NCBI RefSeq assembly: GCF_043641665.1
Contig: NC_092180.1
Coordinates: 12,703,891-12,767,890, forward strand
Direction of reading: 5' to 3'
Length of the DNA stretch: 64,000 nucleotides
Origin: Enoplosus armatus
Lineage: Eukaryota > Chordata > Actinopteri > Centrarchiformes > Enoplosidae
Shown here one piece after another: positions 47,300 through 58,468 of this stretch. The notes under the pieces are model-generated. The model worked only from the letters and a program-made list of their open reading frames with translations, did no database searches and was not told where the DNA came from. How positions within the stretch are numbered: position 1 is the first letter of the stretch; every line of letters begins with the position of its first letter. The translations under genes and the position numbers were made by a program.

Positions 47300-47368
47300 G
47301 AGCAGGGGAGTGACAGAGGAGGGGGGAGGAGGAGGAAGAGGAGAGGAGGAGGAGGAAGAGAGAGAGAG
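47300..47368. repeat. Polypurine (GGA)n tract
   Basis: GAGGAG and GGAAGAG units without T on the plus strand; read on the minus strand it is the pyrimidine-rich tract near the presumed transcription start. Confidence 0.85.
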
Positions 47369-47420
47369 GCAGCGATGTAATGGCTTAAGAGGGGGGAACC
47401 CACTACTGCTGAGTAATATC

Positions 47421-50400
47421 TCAGTGGTTTAAATTTGGAGACAAATGCATAATTTTTGGATGTTTTGGGTGTAATTTCCTCAGGATTGGTCCACGAGGCA
47501 CAATAAAAACATCAGGGTTATTAGAAAACACTTTAGAGAGGATGGAGTGGAGCAAAGCAGCCGTGAAACCACAGCAGTCTTAAATAGCCTCAAATGAAGG
47601 AAAACAACAACAATTCAATACCAGTGAGGTTTAGACAAACTTAAAGATGTCAACTCATGGAAGGTAAAATGTGCTACAAAGCTGCAAAACAATTATGCAG
47701 CATTCACATTACTACTATTTTTATATTTATATACTGTTTTCTTGTATTTATTTTCCATTTACACTGTATATTTCTGTGCTTGTAATTTGTAACAGTAACA
47801 TCTATACAGGTCATTCACTGCTTGTAATCTACTAGTTCTACTAACTAGTACCTTTTACTTTCATTAATGTGTTTCACCATCATTTGCACTTTGCACCTTG
47901 TTAGTTTTTTTCTACTTCTATTATGATTTTATTTTATTTTAATATATATGTATTTTGTATGTATCTTTTTATCTTACGATGTGTGTGTATATATAGTATA
48001 TTTGTACTATGATCGATAAATTGGCCGGGCAGATAAGTTTGAGGTTTGAGTTTCCGTTACAAGTTTATTTTTTAACTGTAAAATGTAATGGACCCTAAAA
48101 TTTTTTTTGTGTATTAAAAAATGACTTCGTACCATTAGTTTGACCTCTCAAATAACTATGTTGGCATGAGCCTCAAAAATCTAACATTGTTTGAGCCGTA
48201 GTAATATTTATTTCACTATGTGTACCAAGCATTGTGGCACAAAAATTTCCTTTGGGATGAAGAGAGTTTTATCATATCTTATGTAAGAACAACAGGGCTG
48301 TTTTCATCTCATATGACTACTGACCTTGTTGCTTAAATCTCAATCTCCTTAAGTAGCCACACAGTCCTGTCTCTGCAGGTTGGACTGAACGAGGCGGCGA
48401 GTCAACAGGATCTTATTGGTGTCTCAGTGAAACTGAGCCAAGCAAAGCTAATTAAGAAACCTCTCTGAAAGGACAAAAGTAACAGTATAAACAATCCAAT
48501 TCATTTGTCTTGTTTGTCTTATGCTTAATAATCATACACAGTATAAATACATTAAATATTTGTTAGCTTTCAATACTGAGATTGAATAATAATAATAATA
48601 AGTTAATTAAGAGATTAGTAAACATGCTGCACCTCCCTATTGTTATCCTATTGTTTTCAGGTCTTGATGATAACGTGTTTTATTCTTCTCTTACTGCCAT
48701 CATCCTCTAGGGGCTTATAGTTCACACAGACTCTGAAGATTTTAATCAATTCAGTGATTGATTCAGTGTCAAATTTAAATGCCCAGTAAACATGCATCTT
48801 TAGTGAGTCCTCAAGGACGAGGGGGACACCACAGGAGTCCGTATGCACAAGATCTATGTTAGAGTGACTGCCTCTGTGCTGGTGTGTTTATGTCTGTATG
48901 GTGTCTGTCAAAGACGCAGAATAGTGTTTTCTTTAGGACTGTGGAGTGATTAGGAGGAGCGTGATGTAACCACAAAGACTGTTCACAGACTCCTTCTGTA
49001 TAAACCCCACTGGGTAGGACCATTTACCTTTAAACAAGTTGGCAGTGAAGCTGGAGAGCATCCCACATTTTTTACAATGAAACTGCACCAAGAGGTGAGA
49101 CAGCACATCACTGTCACTGTATTTACATATTTGTTCAGACTAATAAACAGAGTGAAGGAAGGGAGAGCTGCAGTGTATAAACCACAGTGCCCTTGAGACA
49201 GCCCATGCACAGGAAAAAGTAAATCTAGATATAAACCCTATCAGGAATGAAAAACACCACAATAAAATTACCACAGAGTCAGATAGCCCGTGCAAAGGCA
49301 GGTAAGTCGTGTTGGATGGGGCAAGTTGGTGAGCAGCTGGTGGGGAAGGTCAGCGGGGAAACTGCTGTTATCAGCACTGCTTGATATTGGCAGCTATGAA
49401 AACAACAGAAAATTCACCCAAAAAACAAAAAAAAAACTTAACACAGCACACCTCGCCTTTACACCGACTCCTCTGATGTGATGTGATGTTTGTTTACAGT
49501 TCTTGGAGTTGGAAAGAGGATTAAGTAAACACACACACACACACAGACACACACACACACACACACAGAGGCACACCAGTGGCCTGAAGGAGACTGAGGA
49601 TGGTGAGGTCACCACAGCAGTGATATGGTCTTTAGCCAGAAGGACAGTGGACACTGTGAATGACGCATAGCCCTCAGCACACTGTCAATATTCTCTTTGA
49701 TCTCTCTTAATAAATATAATTTACTGCTACTTGACTTGCAAAATGGTCTCCATCAGCCCACACACTTAAAATTGCTTCTTTATGTCTCTAAAATAACATA
49801 CTATTAATGTTAAAGTGCCCAATACTTCTGTGCTATTTTTGCCAGCCTTAAACATAAGAATTGCAGAATGTTTCAGTTATTTGTCATTCGCCTGATGGCC
49901 ACAAGCAGAGCGCATCTTTAAACTTCACACATCTGCTTAATAAACCACACCAGGAGTCCATTTCATCATCTTTATAGTCCCGGATATAAACGGCTAACTT
50001 GCCCCAAAACCCAGCTGTCACAGTTGTGATATTACGGTGGGTTAGGGAGAGATGGGGAAGAACGCTGGATTGGTTTAAGAGTGAGATTTCCCTCAGGAGC
50101 AGCAACCATCCAAATGTGTTGATCCCCCCCTCACCATAAATTACACTATCCCCTGGCCCCTGGCCACGATTAATCACATGACCACAGCAGCCAGATTAAA
50201 TCTGTAGCCTTGGACTGTTCTCCTGTCTCACTCTCTCTCTGCCTCTATTTCATGCATGTGGCACACAAATAATCAACAAGCACACACCATGGGTAGACAT
50301 CAGCTGAGCATATAGTAACACACATATACAGATTACAACTATGAGTGTGTCATCATAGAAATTAGTCACCGTGTGGCCGGCGTGTGCGTCACCATCCACC

Positions 50401-50664
50401 TGTTATCTGTTACTACTTGTACCGTTATTCATCCTGAACGCTGTCTGTAGCTCTCGGTCTCAGCAATACATGGATGCTGTGTGCGTCCTGTAACTCAACA
50501 CTCCACTGCAGAGCTTTAATATCTCACTGCCAGACCTGCATCGCCACGGCAACACTGGCTCTGGGCTTGGCTAAGGTGGCCCTGACACATGATATGCTTT
50601 CATATTCAAAAGCAAAGTGATGTAAGTTGAACAGGTATGACAACAAGAGCCCTTTGCTTTCATA
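47421..50664. other. Non-coding stretch upstream of the minus-strand gene
   Basis: AT-rich sequence with a (CA)n at 49529-49567. The 50340-50600 part is less AT-rich and conserved-looking. No exon was seen. Confidence 0.45.
49529..49567. repeat. (CA)n microsatellite
   Basis: CA tract with one GA interruption near 49546. Confidence 0.95.
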
Positions 50665-50830
50665 TAGAGCTGAAACTATTAATTGGCAATTATTCTGCTG
50701 ATCAGTTAATTGTCAATTTTCAACCAAACAATTTGATGGTTCAAACTTCTCAAATGTGAAGATTTTTTTCTGCTTAATTGATTGATCAACATTTGATCAA
50801 CTTTCATATTATGGTCTTTGATTTGAATAA
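50665..50830 (+). mobile_element. Fragment of the TAATCGATTAATC repeat
   Basis: It starts TAGAGCTGAAACTATTAATT, the family end. It continues through CAGTTAATTGTCAATTTTCA and TCAAACTTCTCAAATGTGAA, then loses similarity near 50830. Confidence 0.65.
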
Positions 50831-52540
50831 CGTGGAAAGAATGGGCACACATATGATTATTAATTTGAATGTAGGATTCTCAATCTAACTAAAATCACTT
50901 GGTATGTCCCTTACTACTAAAATAACTGTCCATGATAATGTAATGAAAAACATGGTGGTGTTTACAATATGCCTATTAGGTTAAACGTGTTTCTTTACAT
51001 CAAGCTTGCCTTTAATTTAGACTAACTTGGAAGGCGCAGAATTAATGCACGGACATGGAAAGTGTTGCTAAAATGGGACACTGAATTAAATAATGTAAGC
51101 AGTGGCAGAATGTCACTATGGAGAACATCCTTTTTTAATTTGGATTGTAAATGGTGAGCTAAAATTAGATCTAAGATGGAACTGAGTCTATTTCCAAACT
51201 GATCTGGGATGCAAGACCATCTAATAATGGTATAATGCTGTACTGTAATACAGAGGTTATTTTAGCAGTTATTTTGATGTATTTTATTCCAGTTTATTTA
51301 ACAGAGAAAATACAGTTACATGAAGAAAAGCAACAGATGTAATGTATATAGGAGTCCTTGCTAAAGCTAATTTGCAGAACTTGTTCCTTGTTTATATGAA
51401 AGATAAGGGAAAATGTAAAGACAAATTGCTGATGCCAGAATGGGGAAAATGAAGTGCAGGTCTGCACTGTACCGTATAGTGGAAAAGAGCAATAACTAAC
51501 AGCAGTAACTGCATGATAAAAACCCGCCTGTGACGTGTGTGAGACTTGCCAGAGAGCAGTGATGTGATAAGAAGGCACACATGGACTGCCAGACATGGAA
51601 GCTGCAGAGGATGCATAAAGCATATGAATCCAACCAAGGGTAATGCAATATGTAAATGAAACAGTTGTTGAAGTGAATGTGCCTGCTGTTGTTTCAAAAT
51701 TGCATGTGAAATGCAAGGGACACGACTCAGTGAAAACACACGCTATACTGTTTTTCTCTCAGTCTGCTACTGCTGAGCGTCTGCCTGGGCTCCGTCTCAG
51801 GTCAAAACTACAGAGAGGAGGATGAAAATGTTTTCAATGTTTTCATGTTAGCCCCAAAGTCCCTCCATCTGTTACCAAGTAACAGGTGAAAACAGACTTA
51901 AAAAAATACTCAGTACTACAGTTTTAAGGTAGATCATGGAGGTGGTGAGGTGTTGGAGGTGGAGCGGAAGATAAACAGAGGGAGAGGAATAAATGCCAGT
52001 AGCCCTGGATACTAAATGACTGCTGTTGCTGTTCGGACAGTGATTTATGGTTCAGCTTCAGGGGTGTAGGATGGTGTAGGGAAGGAAAACAAGGACGGTT
52101 CCACATGAAGGGGGATATACATACATGTAAACAGATATTCTGCCTGACAAACTGAATTTTCATGGTAACTCCGTGTGTGAGCCTATACACCAGTGTGTGT
52201 TTATACACAGTAGACAGTATTACTTGAGAGTAAAGTGAAGCTTTGTGCTTGTGTGCCTCCAGTCAGCAGGGGTTGACACCAGCAGCTTCCTCCCCGCCTG
52301 CCCTCCCACTGTCACCTTTATTAACAGTCTGCCAGGTGGAGACTTTCTCTCCTAAGTGTCCCACTGTAGCCTCACATTTGCTGAGGTAAGTGATGAATGG
52401 AGGCACAAAGAGCCTGTGGGAGGGAGCACCTCGCCCTCCTGTTGAAAAGCACTGTTTATAGGGAACCCACAGCAGCAATATACACTGTTTACCACAGACC
52501 GCTTGAAATGTGCACAAAAAAGTCCAGACGTAGAATCCTA
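50831..52540. other. Non-coding stretch, nothing recognised
   Basis: Open frames at 51294-51739 on the minus strand have a Ser/Phe/His-rich composition without splice context and look like chance. No repeat was recognised. Confidence 0.45.
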
Positions 52541-52818
52541 TAAAACTTCATTTTTTTTGCACAGATTAATCAACCAAGATGTGACATATTAATTAGTGAT
52601 CTTTAGAGGTGTTGGTAGGCAGATTTTGTTAGCTTTGGACAGAGCCAGGCCAGCTGTTTCCCCGTTTCAAGTGTGTATGCTAAGCTAAGCTAAGGTGATG
52701 AACTCTTTTTGTAGCTTCATATTCAAAGGTCAGATACGGGAGTGATATCAATCTTCTCAACCTCTCTAACTAACAAGAAAGTGAATACTGGTATTTTCCA
52801 AAATGTCAAACTATTTCT
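52541..52818 (-). mobile_element. Truncated copy of the TTAA MITE
   Basis: It holds AATTAGTGATCTTTAGAGGT, GTTGGTAGGCAGATTTTGTT, ATGCTAAGCTAAGCTAAGG, GAGTGATATCAATCTTCTCA and the terminal CCAAAATGTCAAACTATTTC. A TTAA follows at 52819-52822. These words match the family inserted at 58046-58410, but in reverse order. Only one terminal repeat is clear; the left side has decayed. Confidence 0.7.
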
Positions 52819-52822
52819 TTAA

Positions 52823-55800
52823 GGTTTCAGTTATACAGTTATATACCGTCCCACAGACGAAACAGTGGGTGGTGAAAGGTTAAAAAGGTTTTTGAGTTTG
52901 TGTATTTGTTTGTTTCTTTGACAGACACTATTCAACTGCAAGTTTAGCTTCTGCCATTTAACGACTTTTCTTAGGCTTTTAAAGATACAGCACATTAAAA
53001 GTCACAATATAAAGTCATGAGAGCTCCTTATTTATAAATCAATGTGCTGCTCTTGGGAGGTGCAGAATATCTACACAGCATGAGAAAAAAGACAAGGAAT
53101 ATAGAATAAGTAATAGACGAGTTATGGGATAAGCTCACCGGTCTTTAGTCAAAAGCCTCTCGGCTCAACCAAATTCAAATAACACTCCTGAGGTATTAAA
53201 CATCTGCTGAATGACTTGGCAAAAGAGATGTTACAATCCATGGATTTGTGTTACTTAGTGAAGGTTGACAGAGCATACTTGCTTTTTCTAAGTGATGCCC
53301 TGCTTGACATTCCCACAGTTGCACACATACACACCTGGGAGCCGGTCAGTACAACCACAGTTCTCAGAAAGAGTGTAGTCAGATATATTTTAAGCACGTT
53401 TTTAAAAGGGATAAGAGTAACTCTGCATTCCTTTATCATTGTTTTACCCCCTTTGTGATCAAGTTGGTCTTTTCTTCAGTGCACAATTATAAATTATCTT
53501 AAATTCTCAACATGAGTGAATTTTACTTTTTTCTTCTAATGCAAGTAGTCGGCTGTGTGATTGTATACAGTACAGTGCAGTCGGTGCTGCCATGCGGCTT
53601 TACATGTGTATGCTGTGCAGGCTGTCGCTGTGCATCCTATCACAGCAATGTAAGAGTGAAAATAGATCATCACATCATCTGTGTGTGCATACATTAATGT
53701 AAACACGGCATATCGAGAGGCAATCTGCTGCTGTACATTTGCTGTACTGCTTCAACTGTAAATAAACAGATATTTTATCCTTGTTGTAGTCTACATTTAT
53801 ACGGACAACTGCTTACCAAATAAACTTTGGTTGGAGGTGCTGGTGCTGAGATTCGAGACATTTATATGCTTTAAGAAAGTCTCACTGGATGTGAAATAAA
53901 CAATATTACGATGGGGAAAAAAGAGGGTACTTTGGCTGCAAAGACAGTGCATTCATGAGTAAAAGTACAAACACAATGATGTACTGTAGACAAAGATTAG
54001 TCATAGAGTAGTAATTAAAAGTAATGATGCTTATATTACAACACTGATGTTATGGTTACACTAAGTACTAAAAGCTAAACAAATACGTCCATAGTAATGT
54101 CACTGTGAATCAGTGCTAAAGGAAGTTTCAAGTCTGACTTGTCTATTCATGCACACTCTGATTACTGTCTCTTAAAGGTTGCTGGTGTCACAGTCAAAAC
54201 CAACTGCATTAAGTAACTATTAACTGGAGGCTTAAGATACAGATTGACTGTAGCAGAATAAATATTGGGATATTGGCCTTGAAATGGAGTTAAGGCATGA
54301 ATAATAATCTGACATTTTGATCTCTGTAGGCCTCTTTTCACAATGTCTCTCTCTTCTGGTCAATGATTAGCTGTCTCATGTACAAAATAAATGTATAAGG
54401 GTTATTTTTTCTAAACTACATATAAAATGTACCCTCTTGTATCGACCTTTGTTGTAACAGTTCCCTATATAAAACTGATGTGTAAGGCAAAATAACTGGG
54501 CAAACAGATAAAAACACTGCTGTATATGTTTTTTATTTTTCTCAAAAAACAAAAAAACCTAAGGTTGACACCACATACACAAGTAGTGCTTGATATTCTC
54601 AAGTAATGATGGTCTGTGGTTGGGCGACCGATTAAGAGAGTGAACCAGCAAACCAAACCACAGCGAGGGCAGTCAGCCTGCATGTCAAAAATGAAACACG
54701 AGAAGGGAGATCAGACAGTCCACTGTAGTAGTCCACTGGACAGGAGTGTGCAAGCCTTAGCGCCTGTGTGTCTCTACTGTATGTGCGTGCATCATAGAGT
54801 CCTTTGCCTTTCTATGGCTGAACTGTGTGATGCCTTTCTTACATAACAACACATAAACTTTAAAACCCACTCTTCAACACACGGCTGATATGGTTTAGTG
54901 AGCAACACACTCCTCCAGGAGCAGTCTTCTCGGGCCTTGTCGTGCAACAAGACAACACGCATACCAACGTGCACTAACAAGCCTCTTACATTGGCAGGCT
55001 GGTGCTGGGATGTCTGAATGTGGACAAAAATGGACTGTTTGGCAACTACATCTTGCTAAAATAATAAATAAACTGAAACATGTTATCCTGCACCTACGAA
55101 ACAGATATCCCTTGGTCAAGTTAACAAGATGCATCAACATATACATTTCTTTAAATTTTGACCTTTTTATCAATACAGTACTTTCAGTTGATTTATATTG
55201 TGAGAACATAGCGCCAAAATGCATTATATATCTCAAATGCAAGTTTTGTCAAAGTCTCACCTCTAAAATATAGTATACAAGTATCAACATTTTGATTAAT
55301 CATAGCATCATCATTAGGCCGGTCAGTGTAATCAATAAGGAGGGGTGGATGTGTGTAGCTAAATCTAGTGTACAACTGGACTATGCAGTGTAGGAGATGG
55401 CACAATTCAAACTCTAACATGTTGACGTTTAATCATTAGGGCAATCTCTGTATTTTAAGATTTTAAGATACAGTATCAGTACTTTCCTATTTGAATCAAT
55501 TTGTTATAATTTCTCCAAATGCATCTTTGACAACTGCTGACTTTGGTTCCAACAAGCATAAAGCAATTTTTCATTTTCCAAATTTCTGTTGGACTGTGTC
55601 ATAACTTTGGGATCTGTTCTTACTTCAACAGTAGCGTACATAAAATACATGCAGAAAATGTGTACAGGGGGTTAAAACTCCATCCTGTTTAACTGCATTA
55701 TGATGCTAAAAAGGTTCTATAATATGCTAAAACATTGAAAACAAAATGATGAAGTGTATATAGGGGTGTGTGCGTGGGTGGAGTACATATGTGTATAAGA

Positions 55801-57748
55801 GAGAGAGCGAGAGAGGAAGAGATACTGCTGCACTGGGCAGATTTGCAGGGCCAAGGCCAAGGTCACAGCAGGCTTACTTCCCGCCAGAGGCAGAGGTAAC
55901 CTGAACCAACAACTGCAACGCAAGAGAGACCTCACAATCTCCAGCCTGGGCGTGAAATAAAAAAAGGCTTGCCCTTGTGCTGGTGTGAATGGCAATCTGT
56001 CAAAACATATGCAGGTTTCATGCACGCAAGAGAAATGTTATGTTGTCTAACTATCCACAGGTTTTATTGTAGGTAGGATGATGCTTTTCTTTTTCCAGTG
56101 TGAGGTGGCCGCCCTCCTGCAGACTTTCAATCTTCCCACATAGTGATGTTGCTGATGCTGTGTGATATGATACATTTGTTAAAATATAATTAATCAATAT
56201 CAGTTAAGTCAGACATGAAATAATCATAATTAAACCTCATACATATCAGCCCACACAGACGTAATCTAGCTTAACTGTGTGCAAAGTAGAATCACCATTC
56301 ACAGCGATGCATCACGCACAGTAAAATATTCATGTACTCTACATGCACTGCTGCAACTAAATAGTTCCTTCATGTGCTTTCATCTATAAGTTGAAACTTT
56401 GGGAGAGGGCAGAAGCAGTTTACTTTGATAGACTGGTTCTTATAAACATTTTGGGGGAGTAAAATGACCCAATGAGGAAACAGAAGGGAGAGAAAGTGTG
56501 TGAAATCAGAGATGAAGCATTTAGCAGTGTTGGGATCAGCTCAGTAAGACCTCTCTCACAGTGTCTGTTTCAAAGTGTAACATGTCTGTCTGTCAAGGCG
56601 GATTTGGATTTCAGTAATCATGCTTGCGCCATGCTTTCTTGATATGATGAGCTGGCTAGTAAACGTATTTTAGAGACTAGTTTATTCAACAAAATTCCCA
56701 GGATTTAAACCCAGGATGCTGCAGTTTGCCTACGGCTAGCGAGGCACCAAATTATGTCAAAGTTTGGTAGTGAAACAGAACGGTTTAGAACTCAAATTGT
56801 AATAATTAGCCATTAAAACATAAAATGCAAGTGAAGTCAGCTGAAACTGCTCTGTCCATATTTCTATCCTTCTTACACTGACAATATAACACTGTAACTG
56901 TGAATTAGAATTTATTTACCTTGAACAGACTTTGAACCTTTGTTTCGTTTTTCAGCACTTTTGTATTATTAAGCACCAAATCGGATATATCAGAGTGTTC
57001 AGAAACGTCTGAGTGTCCTAGGTGTTATTACAACTTGGATGTTGACGTGAACACAATTTACAAGTCGGAAACTGGTAATTACCATAACTCTGATATGACA
57101 TGAATGTGGCAACAGAAGAGTATAGCCGTGGAGGAAGGAAGAGAGACAGTGACTTGCACCACCAGCGCACACAGTGTATAACTGAGAGGTCTGCCAGCAC
57201 AGGTGTCAGCCATCTCACAGATGGACTTCCTGACAACCTCAGCTCACAGGACCAGGCAACATTAGTGGGCTGTCACAACTATTTCTCTCACTCATGTATA
57301 AGCTCCTGAGATACCTGGAAGTCTCTCCTCAAGGTAGCTACGCATCCAGCAGGAAAAAGACCACTAACTCAGACTTGGAGGTGTCATTTGTCATCCTGAC
57401 AGCATCACACTCAGCTGCAAACAACCCCACAACATATTGGAGATTACAGTAAAGCCAGAACATCATCATCCACAAATAGTAGAGATGCCACAATAATGTC
57501 ACTTATCTCCATATGTCAATGGAGGCCCCTTGTCAAGACTCCCCTGCCTATCTTGGATGTGCTTGACTTTATGCTAAGAAAGCAAACATAGCTGTCACTC
57601 TGTGTGAACAGATATGGAATGACTACTCTGCAGTATTTCCCACAAGCTGTCTTGGAAAACAGCTTTGTAAGTGCTCTCTAAATTCATAAAACACATGTAG
57701 ACTAGATTACACACATGCTCTACCACAACAACACCAACACTCCTCAAT
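52823..57748. other. Non-coding stretch, little recognised
   Basis: A (GA)n at 55798-55820 and a possible decayed tRNA-like head at 56690-56745 (reverse complement contains GGGTTTAAATCCTGGG, B-box-like). No exon was supported. Confidence 0.45.
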
Positions 57749-57756
57749 CTCAATTA

Positions 57757-58460
57757 GTGCTGAATAGATTACTCAATTAGTTGACTAGTCAGAGCACAGA
57801 AAATTAATTGCCAACAATTGTGATAATCGATTAATCATTTAAGTCATTTATCATGCAAAAACATTTGCTGGTTCCAGCTTCTCAAACTGAATAATTTGCT
57901 GCTTTTTCAGGTTTATAGCACTGGAAATTGAATAACTTTGCACTGCTGGTCGAACAAAAAAGCACTTGGAGACGTCACCTTGGTCTCTAGGAAATTGTGA
58001 TCAGCATGTTTCACTATAATCTAGACAAAACAGTTAATTGATTAAAGGAATAGTTTGACGTTTTGGGAAATATGCTCATTAGCTTTTTTGCAGAGAGTCT
58101 GTGTGGCAAATATGAAGCAACAGCCAGCAGCCGATTAGCTTAGCTTAGCATAAAGATTGGAAAATGGAGGAAATGGCTAGCCTCCATCACCTCTCACGAA
58201 TGAACACGTCATATCTCATTTGTTTAGTCCGTACAGAGACCAAAATGTAAAGACAACAAGTTGTGGTTTGACAGTGTGTTTCCCCTTGTTTCCACTTGCT
58301 AAGCTCTACTGCTGGCTGTTAGCTTCATCTTCACCATACAGACAAGAGAGTGGTATCGATCTTCTCATCGAACTCTCCAATTAGTATATTCCAAAATTTC
58401 AAACTATTTCTTAAATCAGATGAATCCATAATGTAAATAATCATTAGTTGCAGCCCTTTC
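57757..58460 (+). mobile_element. TAATCGATTAATC repeat copy with 8-bp target duplication
   Basis: This is the family in forward orientation: GATAATCGATTAATCATTTA, GGTTCCAGCTTCTCAAACTG, TTGGAGACGTCACCTTGGTC, then after the inserted MITE ATAATCATTAGTTGCAGCCC. It is flanked by CTCAATTA at 57749-57756 and again at 58461-58468, an exact 8-bp direct repeat as made by hAT transposases. Excluding the insertion it is about 330 bp and has no coding frame. Confidence 0.8.
58046..58410 (+). mobile_element. TTAA-flanked MITE (piggyBac-like) nested in the hAT-like repeat
   Basis: The left end AGGAATAGTTTGACGTTTTG and the reverse complement of the right end, GAAATAGTTTGAAATTTTGG, pair at about 17 of 20 positions when aligned. 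TTAA stands at 58042-58045 and at 58411-58414. The 365-bp interior contains AGCAGCCGATTAGCTTAGCT, ACAAGTTGTGGTTTGACAGT and GTGGTATCGATCTTCTCATC, known to me from a very common fish MITE. Removing one TTAA and the insert restores the continuity of the host repeat. The TTAA target is typical of piggyBac transposases, which is the basis for that assignment. Confidence 0.85.
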
Positions 58461-58468
58461 CTCAATTA

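Larger units (their letters stand above)
46020..47420 (-). promoter_or_regulatory. CpG-rich promoter and 5' UTR region of minus-strand gene
   Basis: CpG density is high on both sides of the first coding exon, for example the GAGCGATCGCTAAAAGGCTCG region at 46082-46102 and GCCGCCGCGACC near 47007-47018. On the minus strand, 47290-47390 is a pyrimidine-rich tract (CTCTC/CCTCC) of the type common near transcription starts. No TATA box stands out. Several out-of-frame ATGs lie between 46850 and 47020 on the minus strand. Either transcription starts closer to 46.85 kb or the mRNA carries upstream open frames. Confidence 0.6.

Noticed and set aside
51294..51739. Minus-strand frames of 140 and 115 codons
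   Set aside because: Low-information Ser/Phe/His composition and overlapping frames of similar length argue for chance.
56690..56745. tRNA-like sequence with GGGTTTAAATCC
   Set aside because: Only a B-box-like word is clear. No cloverleaf can be drawn, so it is at best a decayed SINE head.
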